Assembly: GCA_036677145.1 (NCBI GenBank) | Contig: JAKFFF010000111.1 | Location: forward strand, 1 to 64,000 | Length of the DNA: 64,000 bases | DNA from: CADEED01 sp036677145 | Lineage (GTDB): Bacteria > Pseudomonadota > Gammaproteobacteria > Steroidobacterales > Steroidobacteraceae | Direction of reading: 5' to 3' | Part shown: in pieces, positions 43,668 through 52,091 of the stretch | Layout: every line of letters starts with the position of its first letter | Position numbering within the stretch: the stretch's first letter is position 1 | The notes under the pieces: generated by a model | The model's database searches: none | Seen by the model: the letters and a program-made list of their open reading frames with translations, nothing else | Told to the model about the DNA's origin: nothing | Made by a program: the position numbers and the translations under genes

Positions 43668-43742
43668 GCGCGTGTTGTGCCCGCATGTTTAACGCGGGTT
43701 TGTTACAGCTTCGTGAAATGCCGGAACTGGCGCTGCGGCAAG

Positions 43743-43767
43743 GGGGACAGACTTGCAGTCTGTCCCC
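43743..43767. repeat. REP-like palindrome, second of a pair, after the porin gene
   Basis: GGGGACAGACT and AGTCTGTCCCC are perfect 11-bp arms around TGC. It is 10 bp beyond the porin stop and 100 bp from its sister element at 43643-43667, in the same operon gap. The arms differ at one position per side from the 6024 copy, with a compensating change that keeps the pairing. Confidence 0.75.
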
Positions 43768-43777
43768 GGCCGGCCGT

Positions 43778-45154
43778 TCAGAACCGGAAGTTCAGATCCA
43801 GCTGCAACCGCTTGTATTCACGATCTGTGACGCCGGTAATGACGCGGGTGTCATACGGCGCGGGAGTCGTCTCGTTGAACACGGTCACGCTCTGCGGAAC
43901 ATCATTCGACAGCTCGTTCATGAACAGCGTGGCGTTGATGGTCCAGTTGCGGGCGACCGTGTAGCCGCCGCGCAGCACGAAGCCATCGGCGTCCGTGTTG
44001 CCGTCACCGAAGTCCGAGTCGATGAGCTGACCGAACAGCGCGTCTTTCTCGACTTGCTGCCACAACACGCCGAACTCCCAGGTGCCGGCGGCGGCACTCG
44101 CGGCGCCGTAGCTGATGCCGGCCGCGAGCGCCGTATCGAGTTTCTCACCGGCCACCGGGTTCACTTCGGCTTCCGTGTTCTTCGCGTAGTCGGCGAAGAA
44201 ACGCAGCGGACGGCCACCGACAGTCGCCGTCAGGTCACCGAAGACGTTGATGATGTCGTAGTCGGACAACGCGCAGGCGACGCCGGCGCCAAGCGTGCGA
44301 TTGCACACCGCGGCGCTGGTGGTCGTCGTATTGCCGAACGAACTGCCGCCGAAGAACGGGTTGTAGCCCTGCACTCCGTCGAAATTCAGATACGTGCCCG
44401 CCACCGTCAGACGCACCGAATCCGAGAACGGAATACGGTAGCCGAGCTGCGCGCCGTACATGACCGAGTCGGTATTGGTGCCGGTGGTCACGTTGCTGAA
44501 CGACAGCGCGCGTTCCGCGAGCCAGTCGTAGAACACGGCGCCGAAGAAGTTGCCCTTCGAATAGTTGAATGCGATGCCTTCGGGGTTGACGTCGCCGTCG
44601 AAGAACAGGCTCGGGCTGCGCGTCCAGGCGTAACGCTGCTTGCCGGCGGTGATGCGCGTGTCGGCGTTCGGCGCCCAGGTCACGTAGGCGAGATCGAGCT
44701 CGAAGTCCTTGCGTGAATTCTGGTCGGTGAGCGTCTGGTTCGACGAACGCGGATCCGTACCACCAGTTGCGATGCCGATCACGCCGGTGATGGTGTCGTT
44801 CACCCGGTAGTTGGCGTTGAGGCGCGCGCGCACGCGGTCACGGTTGCGGTTCCGATCGACGTACTGCACGTCGAAGGATTCATTGCGATATCGGATGTCG
44901 CCCGCGAAGGACAGCCGCGATTTTTCCTGCGCGACAACGTCGGCGGTGCGATCGGCCGTGGCTTGCGCCTCGTCGACCGTCTTCTTCGTCTGTGTCTGCG
45001 CCTTCTCGAGTGTCTCGATCTTGGCCGAGAGCGCGGCGAGCTGCGCCTTGAGCGCCTCGATGTCGGCGTTCTGCGCGAGCGCGGTCGAGGGCGCGAGGCC
45101 CGCGGCACCGGCCAGCACGGATGCAACGGCGAGGGAAAGTAATTTGCGAGTCAT
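43778..45154 (-). CDS. Outer-membrane porin within the pst operon
   Basis: 458-residue exported beta-barrel protein. The signal peptide ends near TALA-Q (residue 27-28). It is followed by a coiled coil of about 45 residues (ADIEALKAQLAALSAKIETLEKAQ and on), then a barrel with alternating strands (RLSFAGDIRYRNESF, RVRARLNANYRVND, ELDLAYVTWAPNADTRITAGKQRY) ending in LDLNFRF with a terminal phenylalanine. Many proteobacterial putative porins have this coiled coil plus barrel form. Its place between pstS and pstC suggests a phosphate-induced porin, by analogy with OprP, but specificity is inference. ATG 45154 is preferred over a TTG at 45166. Confidence 0.88.
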   Translation of the reverse strand: MTRKLLSLAVASVLAGAAGLAPSTALAQNADIEALKAQLAALSAKIETLEKAQTQTKKTVDEAQATADRTADVVAQEKSRLSFAGDIRYRNESFDVQYVDRNRNRDRVRARLNANYRVNDTITGVIGIATGGTDPRSSNQTLTDQNSRKDFELDLAYVTWAPNADTRITAGKQRYAWTRSPSLFFDGDVNPEGIAFNYSKGNFFGAVFYDWLAERALSFSNVTTGTNTDSVMYGAQLGYRIPFSDSVRLTVAGTYLNFDGVQGYNPFFGGSSFGNTTTTSAAVCNRTLGAGVACALSDYDIINVFGDLTATVGGRPLRFFADYAKNTEAEVNPVAGEKLDTALAAGISYGAASAAAGTWEFGVLWQQVEKDALFGQLIDSDFGDGNTDADGFVLRGGYTVARNWTINATLFMNELSNDVPQSVTVFNETTPAPYDTRVITGVTDREYKRLQLDLNFRF

Positions 45155-45240
45155 TTTGTTTTCCAATCTATGGGAGTGTGGTTTGTCTGGTGCATGTGGT
45201 TACGCGGCGCGAAGATCCCTTCCCCGCGCCGCGCGACTCA

Positions 45241-46293
45241 TCACAACTTCAGCGGCTTCAGCGCGACGGCGTCGGCGCGGATCCTGGCGGCCTCGGCCTT
45301 CGAAGGCGGGATCAGTCCTTTGTCCGCGAGATAACCTTCCTCGCCGAGCGCTTTTTCACTGGTGTACTCGGCGACGAACTCGCTGATGCCCGGAATCACG
45401 CCGACGTGCTGCTTCTTCACATAGATGAACAGCGGCCGAGAAGCGGGAAATTTGCTCGAGGCGATGGTCTCGAAAGTGGGCGCTACACCGTCAATCCTGG
45501 CGCCCTTGAGCTTGTCGAAATTTTCCTCGAGGAAGCTGAAGCCGAAGATCCCGACCGCGTCCTTGTTGGCGACGAGCTTCTGGACGATGAGATTGTCGTT
45601 CTCACCGGCTTCGACGTACGCGCCGTCTTCTCGAATCGTGTCGCAGGCGCGCTTGAAGCGCGGTTCATCCTGGCTGCGCAGGTTGTTCAACCACGCGAAC
45701 GTCCGGCAACCCGCCTGCATGTACAACTCGACGAACGAGTCGCGAGTGCCGGAGGTCGGCGGCGGGCCGAGCGCCTCGATCTTGACCGCGGGCAGGCTCT
45801 TGTTCACGTCCTTCCAGGTGACGAAAGGATTCGGAATGAGGTTGTTCGGGTTGGCCGGGTCCGGAACGTTTTTCGCCAGCGCGAGGTAAACGTCGCGGCG
45901 CGTCAGCGGCAAGTCTGCGCCGGCTTTGCTATGCGCAATGACCAGGCCGTCGTAGCCGACCATCACTTCGATGACTTCCTTCACACCATTTTTCTGGCAT
46001 GTCGAAAGCTCGTTGGCGTTCATACGGCGCGATGCATTCGCGATATCGGGGTACTGCGGACCAACCCCATTGCAGAACAGCTTGATGCCGCCGCCGGTGC
46101 CCGTGCTCTCGACCTTCGGGGTCTTGAACTTGCCCGCCCGGCCGAACTGCTCGGCGACGGTGGTGGTGAACGGATAGACGGTGGATGAACCGACGATGGT
46201 GATGGAATCGCGCGCCGACTGGGCATGGGCAGTGGCGCCCAGGGTGCAAACAATGGCGGTCGCGAGGGAAGAAGCGAGGATCTTGCGGGTCAC
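45241..46293 (-). CDS. pstS: Phosphate-binding periplasmic protein PstS
   Basis: Captures phosphate in the periplasm for PstCAB. The 350 residues start with a signal peptide (to AHA-Q, residue 24). The phosphate-binding loops are ITIVGSSTVYPFTTTVAEQFG and STGTGGGIKLFCNG, with a further loop TSGTRDSFVELY. It is closer to the SphX/PstS type with extra loops than to E. coli PstS. The start is GTG at 46293 with GGAGG 8 bases upstream. The gene leads the operon, and the intergenic element at 46340-46466 lies just upstream of its promoter region. Confidence 0.95.
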   Translation of the reverse strand: MTRKILASSLATAIVCTLGATAHAQSARDSITIVGSSTVYPFTTTVAEQFGRAGKFKTPKVESTGTGGGIKLFCNGVGPQYPDIANASRRMNANELSTCQKNGVKEVIEVMVGYDGLVIAHSKAGADLPLTRRDVYLALAKNVPDPANPNNLIPNPFVTWKDVNKSLPAVKIEALGPPPTSGTRDSFVELYMQAGCRTFAWLNNLRSQDEPRFKRACDTIREDGAYVEAGENDNLIVQKLVANKDAVGIFGFSFLEENFDKLKGARIDGVAPTFETIASSKFPASRPLFIYVKKQHVGVIPGISEFVAEYTSEKALGEEGYLADKGLIPPSKAEAARIRADAVALKPLKL

Positions 46294-46317
46294 GTGTGTA
46301 GCCTCCGGTTGTGACGC

Positions 46318-46338
46318 GCCGCAATTTATGACTCCAAG
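46318..46338 (-). promoter_or_regulatory. Weak Pho-box-like half site before pstS
   Basis: On the minus strand the stretch reads GGAGTCATAAATTGCGGC. GTCATAAA matches the strong half of the PhoB box (CTGTCATAAA), but the second half expected 11 bases later is poor. It lies 25-45 bp before the GTG of pstS, directly next to the composite repeat. PhoB control of pstS is the norm in proteobacteria; the site itself is only suggestive. Confidence 0.28.
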
Positions 46339-46339
46339 G

Positions 46340-46466
46340 TTTCAGGATGATGAAATGGGGACATTCCTCATTTCCTAGAAAAAGGGGACGCGCCTGCAGC
46401 AGGCACGTCCCCTTTTTCCCGCGCGCGCGGGGAAATGAGGAATGTCCCCATTTCATCTTCCTGAAA
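46340..46466. repeat. Nested composite palindrome between pstS and dapE
   Basis: Outer arms 46340-46375 and 46431-46466 are inverted copies over 36 bp with one mismatch and contain the same GGGGACATTCCTCATTTCC core as 37755-37858. Inside lies a second palindrome, 46379-46417, with AAAAAGGGGACG and CGTCCCCTTTTT arms and GCCTGC/GCAGGC near the loop. The inner hairpin resembles the GGGGAC family as well. The element sits between two divergently transcribed genes and has no ORF. Confidence 0.85.
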
Positions 46467-46512
46467 CAAAACTCCTTGCTGCGCAGGTCCGCGTTCCGTA
46501 TAACGCGCACCG

Positions 46513-47640
46513 ATGTCAGCGACCGTCGACCTCACCCTCGATCTCATCTCGCGCAACTCCGTCACCCCTGCCGACCAGGGCTGCCAGGAAGTCATGACCC
46601 GTCGTCTGGCCGGCGCGGGCTTCGACATCGAAAACCTGCGCTACGGGAACGTGGACAATTTCTGGGCAACGCGCGGCAGCGGCGGCCCGGTGCTGTGTTT
46701 CGCGGGCCATACCGACGTGGTCCCCACCGGCCCGCTGGAAGAATGGCGCAGCGACCCGTTCAAGCCGGCCGTGCGCGACGGCCTGCTATTTGGCCGCGGC
46801 GCGGCCGACATGAAAAGCGCGCTCGCCGCCATGGTGACGGCCACCGAAGATTTCGTGAAGGCGCATCCGAAACACAAGGGCACCATCGCGTACCTGATCA
46901 CCAGCGACGAGGAAGGCCCCTCGGTCGACGGCACCAAAAGAGTGGTCGAAACACTGCGCGAGCGCGGCCAGAAGATCGACTGGTGCATCGTGGGTGAACC
47001 GTCGAGCGAGAAAGCGCTGGGCGACACCATCAAGATCGGCCGGCGCGGCTCGCTGTCGGGCCGGCTCACGGTGCATGGCGTGCAGGGCCACATCGCCTAT
47101 CCACAGCTCGCGGAAAACCCCGTACATACCTTCGCGCCCGCGCTGGCGGAACTCACCACGCGCACCTGGGACCAGGGCAACGAACACTTCCAGCCCACCA
47201 GCTTCCAGATCTCGAATTTCAACGCGGGCACCGGCGCCCCGAACGTCATCCCGGGCGAGCTCAAGGCACGCTTCAACCTGCGTTATTCGCCGGTTCAGAC
47301 CATCAGCGGGCTGAAAGACACCGTCGAGGGAATCCTCAAGAAACACGGCGTGCGTTACACGCTGGAGTGGTACGTGTCGGGCGAACCGTTCTACACCGCG
47401 CCCGGCGCTTTGTCGGAAGGCGTTACCCGCGCGATCCACGCCGAGACCGGCTTGAAGACGAAGTTCTCGACCGGCGGCGGCACCTCCGACGGCCGTTTCA
47501 TCGCGACGCTGGGCGCGCAGGTGGTCGAACTCGGCGTCATCAATGCGACCATCCACAAGGTCAATGAAAGCGTGAACGTCGACGACATCGATCGACTGCA
47601 CCGCATCTACTTGAATGCCTTGAAGGAAATGCTCGCCTGA
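46513..47640 (+). CDS. dapE: Succinyl-diaminopimelate desuccinylase
   Basis: M20-family zinc peptidase-like enzyme that releases LL-diaminopimelate after DapD and DapC, completing the succinylase route to lysine and cell-wall diaminopimelate. The 375 residues equal the E. coli length. Metal and catalytic blocks: FAGHTDVVPTGPLEEW, GRGAADMKSALAAMVTA, TSDEEGPSVDGTKRVVE, VGEPSS and the C-terminal STGGGTSDGRF. The dimerisation lid domain lies between about residues 180 and 290. It stands alone here, 14 kb from dapCD. Confidence 0.98.
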   Translation: MSATVDLTLDLISRNSVTPADQGCQEVMTRRLAGAGFDIENLRYGNVDNFWATRGSGGPVLCFAGHTDVVPTGPLEEWRSDPFKPAVRDGLLFGRGAADMKSALAAMVTATEDFVKAHPKHKGTIAYLITSDEEGPSVDGTKRVVETLRERGQKIDWCIVGEPSSEKALGDTIKIGRRGSLSGRLTVHGVQGHIAYPQLAENPVHTFAPALAELTTRTWDQGNEHFQPTSFQISNFNAGTGAPNVIPGELKARFNLRYSPVQTISGLKDTVEGILKKHGVRYTLEWYVSGEPFYTAPGALSEGVTRAIHAETGLKTKFSTGGGTSDGRFIATLGAQVVELGVINATIHKVNESVNVDDIDRLHRIYLNALKEMLA

Positions 47641-47732
47641 GCCCCTGCCCGCGCTGTCGATGATGCATTTGTGACAGCGACCCGCCGACCCACTAAACTC
47701 CGCGTCGCAAATTAGGTCGGCGGACAACACGA

Positions 47733-48374
47733 ATGAATTTCATAGCGCGCCTGATGCCTCGAGAGGGGCGATTCTTCAGCCTCTTCGATGGTCACGCCAA
47801 GCTCATCGTCGAAGGCGCAATCGCCCTTGCTGACGTACTGCGTAACTACGAGAACCAGAAGGACCGCGAGACGGGCATCAAGGTGATCGAGGACGCGGAA
47901 CACGCCGCGGACCGCATCACACACGACACCGTCCAGCTCCTGCACACGACCTTCATCACGCCGTTCGACCGTGATGACATCCATCGGCTGATCTCGCGCA
48001 TGGACGACGTGCTCGACCTCATCCAGGACACCGCCGAGTCCCTGGTCCTCTACGACATCCAGCGCGTTACACCCGAAGCGACCCAATTGTCCGAGTTGCT
48101 GCTGCGCTGCGCGGAGCGCGTGCAGTCGGCAGTTGGCTTGATGGCGTCCATGGCTGACGCACCGGCGATCCTCAAGATCTGCCAGGAGATCGACCGGCTC
48201 GAGTCCGAGGCGGACAAGGTGATGCGCAGCGCGATTTCCGAGCTGTTCCGCCATGAAGCCGATGTACGCCAGCTCATCAAGCTCAAGGCGGTGTACGAGG
48301 CGCTGGAGTCGGCCACCGACAAGTGCCAGGACGTGGCAAACGTGATCGAAAGCGTCGTGCTCGAGAACGCGTAA
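47733..48374 (+). CDS. DUF47 PhoU-like protein, Pit accessory
   Basis: 213-residue helical protein of the DUF47/YkaA family, distantly PhoU-like: FDGHAKLIVEGAIALADVL, then the helix with EDAEHAADRITHDTVQLLH, FITPFDRDDIHRLISRMDDVLDLIQD, and a C-terminal helix ALESATDKCQDVANVIESVV. Genes of this family sit next to pit phosphate permeases and are thought to regulate them. Here pit starts 20 bp downstream in the same direction, so the two form an operon. It starts 92 bp after dapE. Confidence 0.93.
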   Translation: MNFIARLMPREGRFFSLFDGHAKLIVEGAIALADVLRNYENQKDRETGIKVIEDAEHAADRITHDTVQLLHTTFITPFDRDDIHRLISRMDDVLDLIQDTAESLVLYDIQRVTPEATQLSELLLRCAERVQSAVGLMASMADAPAILKICQEIDRLESEADKVMRSAISELFRHEADVRQLIKLKAVYEALESATDKCQDVANVIESVVLENA

Positions 48375-48394
48375 GCGCGTCCGGCACTCTACGC

Positions 48395-49396
48395 ATGGAC
48401 TTCGGAACCGTTTCACTCACGCTGATTCTCCTGGTGATGCTCGCGCTCGCGTTCGACTTCATGAACGGGTTTCATGATGCGGCGAACTCGATCGCAACCG
48501 TTGTCTCGACCGGTGTACTCAAGCCCTGGCAGGCCGTGCTGTGGGCGGCGTTCTTCAACATCGTGGCGATCTTCTTTTTCCACCTGAGCGTGGCCGCCAC
48601 CGTGGGCAAGGGCATCGTCGACCCTGCGTTCGTCGACAATCAGCTGATATTCGGCGCGCTGGCCGGCGCCATCGCCTGGAACCTGATCACCTGGTACTAC
48701 GGAATCCCGTCGAGCTCGTCGCACGCGCTGATCGGTGGCTTGATCGGCGCCGCGCTCGCGAAGGCCGGCACGGCGCCGCTGATGGCGCCCGGCATCCTCA
48801 AGACGGCGGCCTTCATCTTCATTTCCCCGCTGCTTGGCATGTTGCTGGGTTCGCTGCTCATGGTGCTGGTGTCATGGATCTGCTTCCACCAGTCGCCGAA
48901 GCGCGTGGACAAGTGGTTCCGGCGATTGCAGCTCGTGTCCTCGGCGGCGTATTCGCTGGGACACGGCGGCAACGACGCGCAGAAGACCATGGGCATCATC
49001 TGGTTGCTGCTGATCGCTGGCGGCGTCACGACGCAGGATCACCTGCCGGTCTGGGTCGTCATCAGCTGCTTCGTCGCCATCGGCCTCGGCACGATGTTCG
49101 GCGGCTGGCGCATCGTGAAGACGATGGGTCAGCGCATCACGAAACTCAAACCCGTCGGTGGCTTCGCGGCGGAGACCGGCGGCGCCATCACCCTGTTCGT
49201 CGCGACATTCGCGGGAATCCCGGTGTCGACCACACACACGATCACGGGCGCCATCGTCGGCGTCGGCGCCGCGCAGCGGACGTCCGCGGTGCGCTGGGGC
49301 GTGGCGGGCAACATCGTGATCGCGTGGATCGTGACGATCCCCGCGTCCGCGGGCATAGCCGCGCTGTCCTGGTGGATCGGGGGCTTGTTTATCTAG
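48395..49396 (+). CDS. pit: Low-affinity inorganic phosphate transporter Pit
   Basis: Proton-coupled phosphate (metal-phosphate) symporter of the PiT family in the inner membrane, 333 residues with about ten helices. The two family signature repeats are visible: FDFMNGFHDAANSIATVVSTG near the N-terminus and AYSLGHGGNDAQKTMGII in the second half, plus PSSSSHALIGGLIG and PVSTTHTITGAIVG as the inverted-topology pair. The ATG at 48395 was chosen from the family start. Its TAG stop lies in a CTAG shared with the stop of the convergent dsbB. It complements the high-affinity Pst system. Confidence 0.96.
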   Translation: MDFGTVSLTLILLVMLALAFDFMNGFHDAANSIATVVSTGVLKPWQAVLWAAFFNIVAIFFFHLSVAATVGKGIVDPAFVDNQLIFGALAGAIAWNLITWYYGIPSSSSHALIGGLIGAALAKAGTAPLMAPGILKTAAFIFISPLLGMLLGSLLMVLVSWICFHQSPKRVDKWFRRLQLVSSAAYSLGHGGNDAQKTMGIIWLLLIAGGVTTQDHLPVWVVISCFVAIGLGTMFGGWRIVKTMGQRITKLKPVGGFAAETGGAITLFVATFAGIPVSTTHTITGAIVGVGAAQRTSAVRWGVAGNIVIAWIVTIPASAGIAALSWWIGGLFI

Positions 49397-49914
49397 TTTT
49401 TCCAGAGCGGGCGGACGCGCGCGCTGACTGGGTAGACGATGTTGTTCGCGATGCCGACGAGGCCGAACGCCACCGCGGTGATCAGCACCCAGCCCGGCAT
49501 CGAGACGCCGAGGAACGTCCAGTCGATCACGCCGCATTCCCCACCGCCGGTCATCACGCGGCGAATCACATCGTGCAGCGGGAACATCTGCAGCAGCGAA
49601 TCGAGCGGCGCGCCGCAGGCGGGCACCGTGCCCGGCGGTTGCGCCTGAATCCACACGTGACGCCCGGCGACCCAGCTCGCGGCGCCCGCCGTCAGGAATA
49701 TCAACACGCCGTATATGACCGCGCCGGTCCGCCCCGCGCGATGTAACGCCGCGATCAGGAACACGATGCCGAGTGCGCCGATACAGACGCGCTGGAACAT
49801 GCACAGCGGACAAGGCACGAAGCCCAGCACTTTTTCAGCGTAGATCGCGTAGGCGATCATGCCCGCGCAGGCGAGCGCGCAGGCGAGGTTGATCTTCTGG
49901 CGGCGGTCGAACAT
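49393..49914 (-). CDS. dsbB: Disulfide bond formation protein DsbB
   Basis: Inner-membrane quinone reductase that reoxidises DsbA so that it can keep making disulphide bonds in periplasmic proteins. The 173 residues (176 in E. coli) have four membrane helices. The two redox pairs are present: CPLC (cysteines 35 and 38) and cysteines 100 and 127 (VPACG, GGECG) in the second periplasmic loop. Also typical are CMFQRVCIGALG and the WTFLGVSMPGW segment. No dsbA is next to it. It is convergent with pit, sharing a CTAG at the stops. Confidence 0.95.
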   Translation of the reverse strand: MFDRRQKINLACALACAGMIAYAIYAEKVLGFVPCPLCMFQRVCIGALGIVFLIAALHRAGRTGAVIYGVLIFLTAGAASWVAGRHVWIQAQPPGTVPACGAPLDSLLQMFPLHDVIRRVMTGGGECGVIDWTFLGVSMPGWVLITAVAFGLVGIANNIVYPVSARVRPLWKN

Positions 49915-50020
49915 GGCGCGCGACTATATCGCGAACCGGGCCGCGCCCGCCTGCCGTGTATCGGCGCAGAACGGCCGCCGGGCGGCGCGCCGGAAGTGTC
50001 GGCGCCGCGCGGCGCTCGCC

Positions 50021-50623
50021 TCAGGACATGCCCAGTAGTTTGAGAACCTCGGCGCCCTTCTCCTTCACCTGCTTCGCCTTCGAGACCGCATCGACGGGAT
50101 CACCCGAGGAAAACGCGGCGCTCGCGTCCGCCCAGGTCGTCTTCATCATGTCGAGCCCGGACTTGGCCTGGTCGAAAGATCCCTGGGTCACGTTCTTCGG
50201 CAGCCGCTTCGAGGCACTGAGCGAATCGACGCGACTCTGGATCGCCTCGACCATTTTCGGCACGTCCTGGGACAGCGCGTTCCACTCCCCGGTCGCGGCG
50301 GCCATCGCGGCCTCCGCTTCGGCCTTCTTGGCATCGACCCCGGATTTGAGCGAGGTCACCGCGCTCATGAGTTGCGGCGCGCCGGCCAGCACGGCCTTGT
50401 AGTCGCCGCTGGCGAGGTTGGCCTTCAGCGCCGCATAGGTCGCTTCGACGGCCTGCAGATCGGCGGGAGAATATTTGGCCGCATCCTCGCGAACACTCGC
50501 GATCGCCGCCTCGGCCTGCGCCAGCGCCTTCGTCGCGGGTTCTTTCTGACCGGCACAACCGACGATGACCATCGCCATCGTCAACCAAATCGCATGGATC
50601 AACCTGGGGCTCGGCCTCGACAT
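50021..50623 (-). CDS. Helical lipoprotein, unknown function
   Basis: 200-residue predicted lipoprotein with lipobox VIVGC (cysteine 23). The mature part is almost wholly alpha-helical, alanine-rich and charged (KALAQAEAAIASVREDAAKY, ADLQAVEATYAALKANLASGDY, then KSGVDAKKAEAEAAMAAATGEW), with PVDAVSKAKQVKEKGAEVLKLLGMS at the end. This looks like coiled-coil or TPR-like repeats. I do not recognise a named family. It is followed 25 bp upstream, in the same direction, by a LysM protein, so the pair may be an operon dealing with the cell envelope. Confidence 0.7.
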   Translation of the reverse strand: MSRPSPRLIHAIWLTMAMVIVGCAGQKEPATKALAQAEAAIASVREDAAKYSPADLQAVEATYAALKANLASGDYKAVLAGAPQLMSAVTSLKSGVDAKKAEAEAAMAAATGEWNALSQDVPKMVEAIQSRVDSLSASKRLPKNVTQGSFDQAKSGLDMMKTTWADASAAFSSGDPVDAVSKAKQVKEKGAEVLKLLGMS

Positions 50624-50648
50624 GGGGCTCTCCTGGTCGGAAGGTGAA

Positions 50649-50855
50649 TTACGGGATCAGCAGTTTCTGACCCGGCTTGATCTTGTTAGGGTCCTGCAAT
50701 ACGTCACGGTTGGCGTCGAAGATCCGGTCATACAACATCTTGTCGCCGTAGAACTCCTCGGCGATCTTCGAGAGCGTGTCACCGCTCTTGACCACGTAGT
50801 ACTGCGCGTAGGGATTGTCTTTTCCCGGGACCTGATTCTCGTCTGTCATGAGCAT
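50649..50855 (-). CDS. Small LysM-domain protein
   Basis: 68-residue protein that is essentially a single LysM module: YYVVKSGDTLSKIAEEFYGD through FDANRDVLQDPNKIKPGQKLLIP. It resembles the C-terminal half of YgaU/Kbp-type proteins but has no BON domain and no signal peptide, so it is probably cytoplasmic. In those proteins the fold may bind ions or other ligands rather than peptidoglycan. The start is ATG 50855 or ATG 50849; no clear ribosome site separates them. It lies upstream of the helical lipoprotein gene and diverges from the DUF937 gene. Confidence 0.82.
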   Translation of the reverse strand: MLMTDENQVPGKDNPYAQYYVVKSGDTLSKIAEEFYGDKMLYDRIFDANRDVLQDPNKIKPGQKLLIP

Positions 50856-50967
50856 CGTTTAATCAATCCACCGGGGGTGGTCTATTGGACTTGAGTCCCG
50901 GCCCTAATCGCTGCGTTGCCTGGGCGGCGAGAGTAAATTCCGCGACCCACCTTCCGGAGGAGCCGCC

Positions 50968-51579
50968 ATGCAACTTTTCGACATGCTCAAGGACTCGGGC
51001 GCCGTGCATTCAATGGCGCAGCAAATCGGCATCGACGACGAACAGGCGACTGCGGGCGCGGCCGCGCTGATGCCGGCGTTGCTCGGAGGGCTGGAGAAAC
51101 AATCGCAATCCAATTCCGCGGGACTTTCGGGTGTCGCCTCATTGCTCGGCGGAATGGGCGGCGCGGGCCTGCTCGATCAGGTACTTGGCGCGAAACCAGC
51201 CGACGTCAATGCCGGCAACGACGTGCTCGGGCAGTTGTTCGGCTCGAAAGATGTCAGCCGCGCGGTCGCGCAGAACGCCTCGTCGACCTCGGGAATCGAT
51301 CCGGCGATCTTGCGGAAGATGCTGCCGCTGCTCGCCATGGTGGTGGGCGGCTTCATCGCGAAGCAGTCGGGCGCACGCAATGCGGAAGGAGCCGGCGCAA
51401 CCGAGAGTGGCGGCCTTGGGGGATTGCTCGGCTCGCTGTTCGGTGATGGTCAGAGAGCTGGCACTGTTCAGCAACCGCAGGGTGGCGGACTCGAGTCGCT
51501 GCTCGGTTTTGGCGGGGGGAGCAATGCGCTTGATGACATTCTTGGTTCTATCGGGGCGGGGAAAGGGAAACCGCACTAG
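50968..51579 (+). CDS. DUF937 (YidB-like) protein
   Basis: 203-residue protein with the DUF937/YidB layout: MQLFDMLKDSGAVHSMAQQIG, a glycine-rich amphipathic middle (ALMPALLGGLEKQSQSNSAGL, VASLLGGMGGAGLLDQVLG), a helix pair DPAILRKMLPLLAMVVGGFIAK, and GGLGGLLGSLFGDGQ and LDDILGSIGAG repeats at the C-terminus. The family is widespread and of unknown function. A strong GGAGGAG ribosome site precedes the ATG. No neighbour suggests a specific role beyond a possible envelope theme with the LysM and lipoprotein genes. Confidence 0.85.
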   Translation: MQLFDMLKDSGAVHSMAQQIGIDDEQATAGAAALMPALLGGLEKQSQSNSAGLSGVASLLGGMGGAGLLDQVLGAKPADVNAGNDVLGQLFGSKDVSRAVAQNASSTSGIDPAILRKMLPLLAMVVGGFIAKQSGARNAEGAGATESGGLGGLLGSLFGDGQRAGTVQQPQGGGLESLLGFGGGSNALDDILGSIGAGKGKPH

Positions 51580-51613
51580 AGAAGGGGTTCATTGAGTTTC
51601 TTGAATATTGTCT

Positions 51614-51863
51614 GTGCGCGTAGAACGGCCAGGCCGTCGCCCACGCGATGGGTTTCGCTCCCGCGGCGTCGTTTGAATTGTTGGTGGGGCGCTGATGTAC
51701 GCCGGCTGTGCCAGCGGGAAATTTGGTCACTGCGAGATTGATTCGTTGGTAGTGCGCGGGATGGGGTGTCGTTTGCCGGCTCATCAGCTTGCGAAGTGGG
51801 GGACGCCGCGTCCGCTCAGCCCCATCGCGCGTGCACCGTCCTGGCCGTTCTACGCGCGCGCAC
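51614..51863 (+). mobile_element. MITE-like repeat, left copy
   Basis: About 250 bp. Its ends are inverted copies: GTGCGCGTAGAACGGCCAGG at the left and its near-exact complement at the right, with an extra CGCG. The 228-bp core (51623-51850) is roughly 85-90 percent identical, by eye, to the reverse complement of 52129-52355. There is no transposase gene. A non-autonomous mobile element is the simplest reading. Confidence 0.6.
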
Positions 51864-52091
51864 GGTCCACGAGACTCGGTGAAATCCGCGTTGGTGCACT
51901 TTTCGCCGGAGTGCACAAGCTGGCCAATGCGATTGTCCGCGACCGCGGAGTGGGAAGAGTCGCGGGATTCGGTGGCGTGCCGTGAAACGCACGGGGTGGT
52001 TCTTGCGTCCTTTCTCCGCGCCAGAGGATGCGGACTTCACCCTATCTACTGGCACGCAAGATCGGAGCTGAAGACGGCGGGCGCGCGGGCC

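Noticed and set aside
46318..46338. Full PhoB box before pstS
   Set aside because: Only one good half site is present, so it is kept as a weak half-site feature and not called a full operator.
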